Shown one piece after another: positions 1-12,076 of a DNA stretch of 64,000 nucleotides. Made by a program: the position numbers and the translations under genes. How positions within the stretch are numbered: the stretch's first letter is position 1; each line of letters opens with the position of its first letter. This DNA is from Prostheceraeus crozeri. Lineage: Eukaryota > Platyhelminthes > Polycladida > Euryleptidae. The stretch is from NCBI GenBank assembly GCA_907163375.1, contig CAJQUW010009225.1:434001-498000 (forward strand), read 5' to 3'. The notes beneath the pieces were generated by a model, which saw only the letters and a list, made by a program, of their open reading frames with translations, was not told the DNA's origin and did no database searches.

Positions 1-3000
1 TTCCGGAATTATATATATGTGGCCTATTATCTCTGGAAAAAACTATCTAGCCTCTCAACAACCTGCGGAATTGCCCAATCTATCGCCCAGGTAGCAGAAG
101 TTCGCCATTTTAACAGATAGTTCGCCTAATAGAATGTCACTGATGTTTGGTCTAGACATTCTTAGCTCTCCTCCAAAAGTTATTAAATAATTTACTGATA
201 TTTTATATTATTCGCTGTGATTCAACTTGACATTAATGTGTTAATAGAGTCATGTGTGTTATTCGACGAACATTCTTGACGTCTGTTCTTACATCTGAAC
301 TCAATTTTCCTGAAATATCAAATTTAAGAATCGAGATGAGACATTTATACTGCTGAATATGTATTAACTTAACATGCTGCTTATGATATGTAAAACACTA
401 AATTAATTCCACATAGCACTCAGTTTTACATCTCATAAAACAGGTCATATAAATTGAAAATAGAAACATCGCTTCGACTGGCGAACTCTGAAATGCACTA
501 AATAGAACACAACTTTTATCTCGCAATCCTCTTGTTTTTCCACGCATCATGTAAGCTCTACATGTAAAACTTGACGCATTCACTAAACCCAATTATACTT
601 AATTCACGCTTGAGGAAGAGCATCCAAGCTTCTGATGCAGTTATTAATTCAATTGAGTAATATGTGTTTGAGCTTTCAGCAATTCATGAACTGTAATTCT
701 GAGCGCGATTCTTTATAGGGCCTATCATAATACTAATTAGAAATGTAGTGCAGGATTAATAACAATTAATTTGATATATATATTAATATCTATTAATTTG
801 ATAACCTGTTGATATTTATGTTATTCTATGTAAATATCGCCTTCATATCTGCTAACGCTAAAATAACTCCTTACCTCCCATACAAGCTTAAGAATATAAG
901 GTGAAAAATAGAGATGACAATTTGACCTAAGGAATCATGATTGCAGGTGGCCTATTTCAATTCTACTGTTGGTCCAAGACAAGTTAAATAGCATTTTTAT
1001 AAAAATTCCGCAAATTCCCCAAGTATAAATGCTTAAATTCCCTGAAATTTTTCGGTCACTGGTATGCTCCGCGACACTTTTGATGATTGAAATTTTGGTT
1101 CTAATGTGGGTTGGCGAATTTTGTACGCCTCGTGAACTCACTATTGTGGAGCGGTCTCTGATGGAGGCTTACAATTTTTGCGTTGTCGTTTTGATTCCTG
1201 CGCATGAAGCGTTTACCAATGTTTTTCCTAAATAATGGAAAACTCGTATGCACATGTAAAATGTAGCGGCGAAAGTCCGAAAACCAATTCGTTTTATCTC
1301 AAATGCGAGGCCCTTCGACTGTTGTGAACAGCCATGTTAAATATTGCCGCTGATAAAGGCCTTTCAGTATATGAGATACAATTCATCGGGTTTTAGACAT
1401 CTCTCTCCAATGTTTTGAGTTATTAAAAACTCTTTTGGTTGGTCGGTGGAAAATTTCATGATAGATAACTTTCTTGAACGTTTCACTTACAAGGGTCTGA
1501 CCGCTTTTAACGGACTTCTCACCATCATCTAATGAAATTTTAGCACTTCCTTATCGACACAAAGTTCCCTAGTCCATGCCTAGTCATTGAACCGTTTATT
1601 CCTTATAAGTGGACTACAAGCTCGGTCACAATTCCAATCGCAGCGGAAACGGGATTGAGAACGGTCTGATAGAAGTCAGGAAATACTTGTTAAGTGCGCA
1701 GTAAAACACTACGCAAAGTTGCCATTGACGTGTTAATTCGATTTCATTTTCGAAAGGAAGATTCGAGATCAAAATTACTCTGACTTCGTATAATTGCTCA
1801 GTTTGGATAATTTCACTGGCTCGTATGTACAAAACGCATTCCCATGATATCAATATCGAATTCATATATATTCATTTTGCCAATGTTCATCAATATCAAT
1901 GTCGAATTCAAGTCAGGAATGATATATGTAGTTGGATTAGTCACTGATATTATTCACTTTACTTTTCAGTTGACAACTGCTTATTATTGCATAAATTAAA
2001 ATTTCGCTGTGAACATATCAGCTCTAGTCATCTAGAATCAACTAGTTAGTGTAGACTAGATGAGTCGAGTGAATCTTTGCTTTCTTGTAAAAAAACAACT
2101 TGTCGTAAGATTAGGAGAGAACTCTTGTGATTTCATCATGACTGACCTCCTATATTGACAACTTTATATACTCATCCACGCAACGGAACACATGGTGCGG
2201 ATACATGGTGTTGTTGTAAATTGATGGATAAAAGAGCTATCGACGTAGATAATGGAATTATCTGTCATCTTTGATGCTATCAAAGAAAAAATAATCCTCG
2301 AATTCAATGCACCATCTATATTTCCCAAAATTGTGCAATTCAGTGAAAGGCTTTGAAAATTTGGTCAGAAATAATGCTGTCTAAAGGTAGATTTGAAATG
2401 CTCGATCGTTGTTGAAACAGTACCTTCAATGCTTATTCTTGCAATGTACGTGGAGTCCATCATGTGAGACTGAGATTTGACTCCTTTCAACAAGGTTCAT
2501 GATTAAATGACATGTAGCTTATTGTGATGAATATCTTGGATATGAGGCAAATTCAGGATGTCTATGCGTCATTTTTATTCATCTTGTGACTGAAATGCAT
2601 CATTATTTCTTTTTCAAAAGATTTCATAGATACTGTATTTGTTTTGGAAAAGTGTATCTGACTCCACTTCCGCGGACAGTTACTTATATTGATAGTTTCA
2701 TTTCTTTACTGCTTTGAGCTGTCTGGCCTTCAGAAAACCGGAGATATGCGTGATCGTTCTTATAACTATTCGTCTGATAAATTATGCTAGTCTCGCTTCA
2801 AACATCATTCGGACACCGTAGAAATGTCAACATGCGTCTGTTGCTCCATTTGCGCTTTCGCTTGCCAGATGCAGAGGATGTATTAACTACGCAAATATAT
2901 ACCTTGTTATGAACTAATCCTTGCTGTCGTACTGAACATTTTAAGATATCTCACTTTCATGGAGCAGTAAGGTTAAGGAACACTTGTATTTGCAGGTATT

Positions 3001-4639
3001 TCTAACATCTTTTAGGGTTGAAGCAGGTTAGGGGATGTCATTAGCTTTCACTTGGCTCGAGGAAGTTGATAATTTAAAACTTTTAGCTTAGAAACTGCTC
3101 CCTCCTCTTGTTATTTTGCTTTTAAGTTTTATTGTCACTCTCAGTCAGTATTTCTGTTACAGTTCTCTTAATTATGTGATCGTGAGTTATTTTCATTTTT
3201 CTTTGTTTTATTTTACTTTCGTCTTCATATTTGTTTCTTCACTTCTCATCTATTTGTCTCTGTTATCATCGTTTGCGTAGCGGCACCTGTATTGCATAAG
3301 CTCTTCTGTTTCCCTTGATTAATCGCGGTTGAAAAAAAATTATCAAGTTTTTGCAATGCATTAACGATTGTTGTTTTGATACAATTTATTACAGAAGTTG
3401 ATTTACAGCGTCCTACGTTGAAATGAGCATGTCCTTCAACGAAGTTAGTTACTAAAAGGACTCTCATGAATTTGTCTCGCAGACCGCATTAAGCCCACGG
3501 GCTGAAGATTTTCCTCCCTTAAGTATACCTTACTGGCTCTGAGCTACAATGCAAAAATTTTATGCAGGTGTATTATCATGAATTTGATTTCAGATCTGAT
3601 TTGTTGGATAAGATTCAGCAGCACAAATTTGCTTTTCAGATCACATCTTTTCTCTATCAGTTGGAAATCTTGTTTTATAAGAACATAGTGGCATATCGTT
3701 TGTGGCAAAATCGTGGCTGACATTTAGAAAACGGTATCATTCGATCAGTATCATAAGTCGTCCACGTGTTTTACTTGAGATTTCTACACACAATTCAGTT
3801 GAAATAGTAGTGCGACTTTAAAAAGTACAGATGTGAAATGTTTCTCAAAACGGCAGTCTAAATATTTGCAAAGGATTGATAGCATGAAAACGGATAACAA
3901 TTATGAGCAATTCTTTCAATAAGTGTTCGTGATTTGAGAGGCAGATAATTTCCTCTGTCTAAAATTTGAGAAATATTGAGCAATGGCATGTGTACGCATC
4001 CATGAGCAGTATTGCGAAGGAAACGATCCTGCGAATCATTTGATAATGTCTGAATAATTGGATTTTGTTATCGATGAATACAGATTCAACTGACGGATCA
4101 AATTGAGCATCCGGCATGTTTGAGATTCCTACAACAGTCTGAAGGTTCCTTGTTTGAAGGAGTTCGACATACGTGTGTATTAATTTGTAATGAATGAGAA
4201 ACATCGCCAAGTAAATTGCACAATGTAATAAAGAGAGGGAGGTTGACAGCCGATAGGGAATATGCATGATATGCGAGAGATCATGCAGATTAGCATATTT
4301 TTGCGTCTGCTGATTTTGGTTATTTGCCGAATCTAAACGCCGAAATGATCATACTCGTAGATAGTCAAAATACACGCAGTTATGACAACAGCAAATCAAA
4401 AGTGAGGAATTACTGTAGCATTTTGATTATCCGCCGCATCTGTTTTCACATAATTGAATTCGCATGCACAGACTAAGTAAGAATGCGATTTAACTTAGGT
4501 TTTTTACGGTAATGGATTTTGATTCACAGGGTGTTTTCACATGCGTGAAATTCATGCACAAACGTGAATGATTACAAGATTTTGTCATCAATATAATCAT
4601 CATCGACAGCAGTTTTCCTTTCTTTTGAGGAGTTGCTGA
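1..4639. other. Intergenic or intronic host DNA, no gene recognised
   Basis: All open frames here are short and lack protein-like composition, and I see no repeat with clear ends. If the Raf exon at 7,769 belongs to a long gene, this stretch may be intron, since no earlier Raf kinase exon was found in it by eye. Confidence 0.5.
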
Positions 4640-5230
4640 CGTTCTCCAAGATAATGCACCATTTTGAATCTCGCTCGATCCACCACTTTCAAACTGTCTC
4701 TGCATTTCTCAGCACATTGCTCTAGCACGTGTTGGTCTTCCTCTTTTTCACCATCCCTCATTTCCGAAGTTGCATGCTCTCTGCACTAGATGTCTCTTAT
4801 CTTTTCTAAAGATGTGACCAATACTCAGTTACTCCTTTTCATACAGCTCAAGAACGGTCTTATCATTATTCATATCATTAAAATTTCTGTTCTTCTGAGG
4901 ACACAATTTTCTATAGATCTTTCGTTCAACGTCTCTCAGTTATGACTGTTCGGATGCATGCTTTATAAAGATTATCCCTTTTAATCGGTAAGTTAAGTTT
5001 CATCCTCACAGAACCGAAAATTTGAAAGTTGACTTAAGCTTCGTCCATCCAAGTCGGCTTCTTCTGTCAATATCTGTCTCGCAGCACTGCTGTTGATTGC
5101 GTCACCGTGATAAAAAGACCACCTCATGGCCACCTTGATCCACATTGTTAACAATCTTCGTATCCATTGTTTTGAACTTCATGAATCTTTTGATGCCTGC
5201 GCAGCTGGCACGTACCCATTTTGACAACAG
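4640..5230 (-). mobile_element. Worn LINE remnant, C-terminal end of the reverse transcriptase ORF
   Basis: Read on the minus strand, several short frames resemble the end of non-LTR retrotransposon polyproteins. A segment near 4,930-5,000 reads like the 'KLYKACIRTV' stretch found before the YGSETW signature. A segment near 4,740-4,840 reads GHIFRKDKRHLVQRA followed by a K-R-G-R-P run, as in the 'GHVLR...KRGRP..TW' tail of Jockey/CR1/RTE-type LINEs. The frame changes several times and stops are common, so this is an old 5'-truncated copy. Neither end is defined. The exact clade cannot be told by eye. Confidence 0.55.
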
Positions 5231-7768
5231 CAGCATCTCTCAGTAATTCCTACTACTCGCTTTGAAAATCATGAAATCAAGCTTAACTTATATAGTGTAT
5301 TTTTGGACACGATAATTCACTTTCCTTCTTTTGACGCTAACTCGGTGTAATTCTTCTCTGTTACTATTAAAATGGAAGCTAATCATGACAGATCAAAAGA
5401 TAATTCTTCTAATTTATCTTTCTGATCGGTCTCAGCATCAATAGCGACAAATGTTCATTTTTCTGAAGTTTCAATTATGACATTGTTCCTGCAATTTCAT
5501 AGCTTTTAGCAATGTGATGTGATGGAACGAATCACTATCATTTTGCTGATACACTTGTGTGCATGCTCTTATTTTGCTTTAATACAAACGTTGCAGGACG
5601 GTCACTGGCCATTTGCGGGGCTACCTATATCAATATGCTTAATGCTACTAGGACATAGCCTTAAGAATGCATTCTGCAGTGTTGATTTCGGCTTTTATAA
5701 TCATCACCTTGGAAATTTTACTTTCCGATAAAGGTATTATTCTTGAATTTATTCAGACAAATGACATCTTTTAGATAGGTTTTAATGCTTGGAGCTTTAA
5801 TAGTAAATGTAAAATAACTTCGTTACGAAGGAAACGAGAGTTCGTGATGAGTAATTACTTGTAGTAGCTCAGAAGATAATTGCAAGAAGTTCGCGCGCAG
5901 GTGTTTGATCATCAGATAGTGCAAAGAAGTTTGATAAGAAAATTCGATGTTGAATTTATCATTGTATATGTCATTTTCATTCAGATCTTTCAATTAGCAA
6001 CCCTACTGATAATCCTCAATGTGCTGTTCTGGAAATGTTCCCATGAACTATCATTTTCAAAATGACAGGAAATTTACCCTCTCTTTGACAAGTAGATCAG
6101 ATATCGGAAGCATCGTGCTTCTAATATAACAATGCATGCTTTGAAATCTGCAACCCTCTTGTGGGATCTTCTTGTGGGTTTCTTTCGTCTCGTTAATAAT
6201 GTTGGCTTTTTGAAGGTGGAAAATAGATAGTTAATTCAACCGCAAGTTGCAATTCAAGAGAAACAATCTTTTCATGATGAAATGGTCCTATGCTAGATTG
6301 GAGAACTGTCCTCCGAAACGGTTTGGTATCAATTTATTGCGATATATTATACTTTGATGAATTAATCTCAAATGCATTCTGACGTCAAATTTATTTGCAA
6401 GTTAATGATGAAAAGAAGTTCAGATCTTTTCTCGCTGTATGTATTCAGTGCAATGTTTTGACAGCCAAATTTTGCTGGTTTTACCCGATAGTTGTCACAT
6501 CCGACGAATTTCAAAAAGTTCATAAAGCAGGCATATCGACAGTTTTAGACAATAAACTACACTTAGTACTACAAGAAAAATTGAAAGTGCATATGAAATT
6601 CAATTGCTAGATCTACCCTTATACACAATAAAAATTTTTGAAACACGTGCATTTTTATTTATCATTTCTACCCAATTAAGCAAATGGTTTTATGGAAAAA
6701 TCTACTTTGTAGCACTCGATTTGTGTTTGCCATGGACCTCAGATGTATTAGGACGCGGCACGATAATCATATTGGTGTACCTCTGTTGGTTTGGTTTGAT
6801 CAAAGTACAACTAATAACAGCGTAATGTTTCTTTAGAACAACCCTTAATTAGGAACATACGGATATTTAAATGGCCGTAGTTGACCTGGCTTAATCGATT
6901 CTCTAATTCAAAATTGTTACAATGAAACTCCTGACATAGATTGACGGGGTGCACGTTGTAATGCAAATTTCTTAAGACAGAAATCTCACTTATTAACCTA
7001 TCAGGTATGATATTGCGGTAATTACTACATAATGAACTTTGCAACCACCAACTGAAGATTATACACAGCTTCGTGTAGCGTCCATATGCATCAAACGTCC
7101 ATGGTATTTGTATGCAGTTTTTTAGTTGGTGCATGCACTATTCCATCTGCAGTCTACTCGTCCTGCTACAGATGCTTGCCCCAATTGCGATTTTAAGCCA
7201 CCCATGGACTGGATGAAGATGTCAAATACTTCTGTGCAACACTATTGCGATAAAAGACTGGAAATTTACCTCGTTTTAACGGGAATGCTCCTTGTAGCCG
7301 TGCTCGCAATAGCCGAGGCATTAAAACCGAGGCCGAGGATGTGAATTACTATTACTTACTATCAATTAATAATTTTGTACATAAATTTTATTGGGACTTT
7401 CCGTCATGCTCACTCTAAGTGAACTTGTTATAAGAAATTCTTCATTAGTATGACATGCGCTGCATACTTTTCATTCGATACGAGTACGCAAATCTTGTGT
7501 AACTTTCACACCTTTTGATTGTAGATGAAAAGCATGTGACTTTTTCAATCCATAATTAAAGTAATGCAGTATAATGTCCCATCTGAATTATAATGAATAA
7601 TTCATCTATGATGTGCCCAATGTTTCACCTATACGCTTTCAATTAACAATGTAATTTCGACACTTGAAAAAAGTAAAATTCCTCCGTCTTAGCTATCAAC
7701 ATCGGCAATGATATCACTCTTTTATTAAATGCATCGCAAATTTCAATTCTGATTCATTTATTTTTCAG
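5231..7768. other. No supported gene; probably Raf intron
   Basis: Only short frames occur. The best is 7,126-7,344 (+), with one hydrophobic stretch (YLVLTGMLLVAVLAIAEAL), but nothing supports it as a gene. The stretch ends at a good acceptor (pyrimidine-rich run then TTTTTCAG, 7,761-7,768), so at least its last part is intron of the Raf-like gene. Confidence 0.4.
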
Positions 7769-7987
7769 ATTCTGGCCTCCTTAGAGAGTCTTGCTCGCTC
7801 TTTGCCGAAGATGCATCGGTCTCATTCGGAGCCAAGCATGACTCGAGCAAGTTTTCATCGTGCTGAAGAATCAGATTTAAGTAACTTCCTGTGCGCCTCT
7901 CCAAAGACACCCATCAATTCCCATTTGACTGGAAATACCTACTTCTTTCCAAACCCTTCGAGTAGTTCCGGCGCCAACAAGTATTGA
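7769..7987 (+). CDS. RAF: Raf-family serine/threonine kinase, last coding exon
   Basis: The exon follows the acceptor TTTTTCAG and encodes 72 residues starting ILASLESLARSLPKMHRS and ending in TGA. This matches the C-terminus of animal B-Raf/Raf-1, where the last exon also starts at 'ILASIELLARSLPKIHRS' in phase 0. Two regulatory motifs are kept: RSHSEP (about residues 17-22), the C-terminal 14-3-3 binding site around the phospho-serine, and CASPKTP (about 43-49), the conserved SPKTP feedback-phosphorylation motif. After that the tail is longer and serine-rich compared with vertebrate B-Raf. Raf links Ras to MEK/ERK at the plasma membrane. The kinase-domain exons were not found upstream in this window, so the intron before it probably exceeds 7 kb. 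The match is strong despite the shortness. Confidence 0.88.
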   Translation: MLASLESLARSLPKMHRSHSEPSMTRASFHRAEESDLSNFLCASPKTPINSHLTGNTYFFPNPSSSSGANKY

Positions 7988-8442
7988 TTGATTAATTGTT
8001 GAATATATGAAAACTCATGCTGGTCATTTCTGAGTTTTCATCAATACGGCTTCAATTGTGATGATCACTAGCCTTGTATTGTTATGCATCCTGTACTTAG
8101 TCAACGTTTTTCATATCATTCTAGTGCCCGCGTTATACGATAAATATTGGCGATCATCTCTATAGAAATCGACTATCGCTGTGATTTTGCGCTACTCTGT
8201 AAGAGTATCTTTCTGAAGAACAATTGGATCATTTTATGTCACTTCCATGAAACGGATATTGTCTGAAATGTTTAATGATGTCGTGATTCATCGAATGCCT
8301 CGTTTATGACAGAAACCATTTGCGATACATGTTAGCTGAAAAGGATGGCGATGTTATAGGTTACGATCTCTTTTCGTTAGTTTTTCCTATATCAATCATC
8401 TTTAAATTGAAAGAATTCGATAGCAATTACTATCCTTTAAAT
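7988..8442. other. Probable Raf 3' untranslated region and flank
   Basis: This follows the Raf stop codon. No canonical AATAAA is seen within 300 bp; GATAAATATT near 8,140 is the nearest AT-rich candidate. No other feature was seen. Confidence 0.35.
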
Positions 8443-9210
8443 CAATGGTGCCCAACTTAAGAATCGCAATATTGTTTTAGAAGGGTCGTGAAGGGTTAGC
8501 TAGAAATGTATTGCATAAATACAAGACAAGCAATAAGTCTCTCAGAAACATGTCAGAAGTACAGGATAGGCCTCTTCTTCCATGTGACCGAGCTAATCTG
8601 CTTATTCTGCTGTCATCTTAGTAACGGGCACATTTTCCTTCTTTTGTGACATTACAACATGGAATGCAGATTCCACTTATTGTGTGAGGAAGGCAGACTT
8701 AAGACTATTGCTAGCTGCTTTTCTTCAGCTTGCTGTCGTAAACGTGATTGCCGAAGAAGCTTTACATTAACTATTTGAAACGGAATCCAATTAAAGTTGA
8801 ACGAGACAATTGCAAGCAATAAAAAATCAAGAATTTCGGATCTGTATGAGGTATCGCATACTGAGCGCATCCACTGTGCTGTTAGTATTGAGCCATGATA
8901 AGAAGGAAAATGTGGAATCACCTGCAATTTCACAGTGCTGCTATCTAGCTGATGTTGTATTCGTTAATGGCAAAAAAAACGAAAGATGGACATTATACGA
9001 TTATAAAGATACCCCCAGGATCGTCCCTTCCATAACGTACTGGAAAGTAAATGACTTATGACCGAATGACTTATATGGCCAAGCTAGTATAATTTCACAC
9101 CCAAAAATAAAAGCAAGACTGACAAAAAAATTAAAAAAATCTGTTGAAGGAGTCACTTTAAATTTGCTCAATAAAAAGGGGTCGCGGACGAAATAGGTTG
9201 GGAACCGCTG
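8443..9210. mobile_element. Non-autonomous hAT-like element, degraded
   Basis: The right end, read inward, starts CAGCGGTTCCCAACCT and the left end CAATGGTGCCCAACTT. These are imperfect inverted termini of the hAT/Charlie type ('CAGnGGTTCnCAACCT'). The 8 bp outside them are CTTTAAAT on the left and CTTTAAGC on the right, a worn 8-bp target duplication. No transposase domain was recognised inside. About 768 bp long. Confidence 0.6.
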
Positions 9211-11888
9211 CTTTAAGCGAACGGCTATCCTTGTTTCTGATCCATGCCTTATGTGATAATGTAGTGTCATCTGTGCTAATAGATCCCAATAGATATTTCT
9301 TTCTCTTAATCTTGACGTGTTTAAAAATTAATCTTCAGCTGTTTATCAAGTATACACTGGAGCTGACTTTCTTGAGGAAATGAGATTGGAGGATTGTTTT
9401 TTTGAAAACATCACACCACTACAGCTCCTAGGAAATGTATTGTCCCAATGGAAGTTTTCAGCCATTTTGTCCCATTTTCAAAATTACAAGCAGGTGTGCA
9501 GTTGACACCTTTTTGAAATTCAATCGATTTAGATAAGGGAGACAATACAATGCAATCATGTGTCAAATCCAAGAAGTATATTGCAAACTACGTTCATTTA
9601 CGAAATTCACAAAACTACTCTATTTATTATTTTCGTATGCGAACAAAATTTTCATGAATTTTGAATTGTCACATGAAAGTATTTAATGTACCACATGATC
9701 TGAATTGCTTGCATTTTAAAGCTTATTATCTGAAGTTCACACTTAGAATATGAAATCTATTGGACGTCTAATTACGATTCTACAACAGAAAATGCGCTAA
9801 AACGGAAGTGGCATTTCAATTAAGACATTCATTAAGACAGGCATTTCATGTCAGTCGCAGTGTAGCAGTGTGACATTTCTAGATTCAAAGTGATTGTCTT
9901 CCTCTTAGATTCATTGCCAACGACTGCGTTCATTCAAATGAATTTTAGTTAAAGATAGATTGAAAATACATGTTAGAGATGTATGTACAGTTCCATTTTT
10001 AATTTGTATTGCCAGCTCTGGTTTGTGATCTTCTGCTGTGATTTGACTTGCTTTGAACTTTTATGTAGCTGTCTAGCTCTATGCAATCGTCTACAGCTCA
10101 GTGTTAGTGAATCTGGTCAAGATAGCTAGATCATCGAGTTCGAGTACTAACAGATGCTTATTTTCCGAATATCACTTTGATTCATACTGATTCATGTCAG
10201 TTATCCTAAATGATCCCATGTTGATTCTGCATAACTATAGTAAGACAATTGTTATCAAGTTTTCTTTGACACTTTTTAACTTTTAGTCATAATTTTTAAC
10301 TTGTAATTTTGACACTTGCTCTATTTGTCTATGTCTACTTGTATTATTTAAATCATCGAATTGAGATGAAATAACTGTTTAAGGAAGTTAACGTATTTCA
10401 ATTATTATATGCAGATATCAAAAAAGGCATTATCACCTGAAACATTAATTGTTGCCTCTTTTAACAGTGCTTTTTCGAAAAGAACAATAGAAAATTTGTC
10501 GTTGAAAAATATATTTAGTTCGTCTAGTGCATCATTAAAATCAATAGAGGTGTTGACATTTGATAATTAAAGCACCTCGCACTTTATTGACTCTATAAAG
10601 AAAGCTATCGAAGTTACAGTCGTCTTGAAGTGCATTAGCTTGTATATCTTCTCATCGAGGTTACTTATCCATTTTCATTGTTCTGTGATGCATATGGTGC
10701 TTCTATATATTTAACCATTTTTCATCATATTTAGGCCCATATTATATCATTCAACCTGACTCATCGGTTAGCATTCAATTACATGACAGCAATAATTAAG
10801 ATGTACATGCAGTTATCAATTTTAATCTGAGGTTTGAGGTCACCATTGCTCGTTAATAAGTGATAATGATTAGCGTACTGGCATCCATTTCTAAGAGTTT
10901 GATCATGGGGAGTTATGTACGCGAAAAGTCTGTATGTTGACTACCAAAATTTTTAATTTCATTAGTCTTTAAAAGTTGTAATTTGCTAATTGACATTTCG
11001 CCTTCTACGCTTATACTTTTAATATATTAGGTCTTCCTTGAATTGCGAAAGTTATTTGTAAATTTAAATTATTTATATGCATGGGATCGGGTTTTCAAGA
11101 GTTTATCTTTTTTTCTCTGTTCCAAAGAGAGGAAGGAAATGTCAACTTTCTTGGTCACTCCCCTTAATTTATGATCAAAGCCAATATAAATAATGTACAG
11201 ATTACACGTAATTCTCCTCTGCCGTTGGCCTTCACGTGGTGCGGTCGTGTTATGGACCCTGATCATGAAATTAAAGGAAGTAACCCAGAAAGTTGGTAAT
11301 CCTTTTCTTTGGAAAAACAAAAGAATTATTTAAAATGTAGAATTCAAATGTTGATGTATTTGAGCTGATTTAAGTAAATGATAGTCGTACGTGATAACAG
11401 GATAAGCAAAAACATAATCAGCTGAAACCCGGCAACATTATTTGCGAGAAACCAGTGAGTAGATACTTTTCAGCATTTCTTTGAAGAAAAATCCTTCCCC
11501 TTCCCGTCTTTCACTTGCGAACGAAATGTGTTCTACAAGCAATTTGAAAAGTATAGACCTTTTCATATTTTATTGTGCGAAAACATTCTACAAAACGAGA
11601 AGCTGGTTGTTACAAAGGAAGGATAAATGCCTGTGTCGACAATCATTGTAAATTCTGATACATCGCACTTCTTCAATAATGTATTGAAATGGTTTCTTCA
11701 TCATGAGGTATCATGACTCAGTTGATTATCCGCGGAACTGCGCTTTTCTGATCATGTACTCAAGTCCTTGGTATGGGTGTTTTGTACAGAATCAACAAAA
11801 AATGGTAAACATTATTTTTGTACGTCACCATGTCACCAGTGTAGTGTGCTTGTCACACACGATGGACAATAAATATTCATTTCCACAC
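9211..11888. other. Intergenic or intronic DNA, nothing recognised
   Basis: AT-rich sequence with only short frames. I see no splice-flanked coding segment and no repeat with clear ends. Confidence 0.5.
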
Positions 11889-12073
11889 TCAAACTTGCCG
11901 ATTTTCTAATTGTGTCAACGGGGCTTGTGAAGAAGACGCAGACATGCGAGAAAGTGAACGCACTCGTCGAATTGTCACGAGAAAGGAGAGTAATAAGAGA
12001 AGGAATAACGCAGAAATGGCAATCAGTAGCCATCGGTAGATAAGTTCGTTGTTGAAGGTTGGCCGTCCGCCCC
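11889..12073 (-). CDS. Possible last exon of an unknown single-pass membrane protein
   Basis: On the minus strand a pyrimidine-rich tract ending TTTCATTCCAG precedes an open segment of about 60 residues. It reads GRPTFNNELIYRW, then a strongly hydrophobic stretch of about 20 residues (LLIAISALFLLLLLSFLV), then a basic, serine-rich tail (RRVRSLSRMSASSS) that stops at TGA. This is the layout of the last exon of a type I membrane protein with a short cytoplasmic tail. The frame also stays open upstream of the acceptor to an ATG at 12,149, so a tiny 86-residue protein is an alternative reading. I do not recognise the family. No polyadenylation signal is obvious downstream. Confidence 0.3.
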
Positions 12074-12076
12074 CTG

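Noticed and set aside
7126-7344. 72-residue frame with one hydrophobic segment upstream of the Raf exon
   Set aside because: Does not match any Raf exon, lacks convincing splice sites on both sides and shows no recognisable domain.
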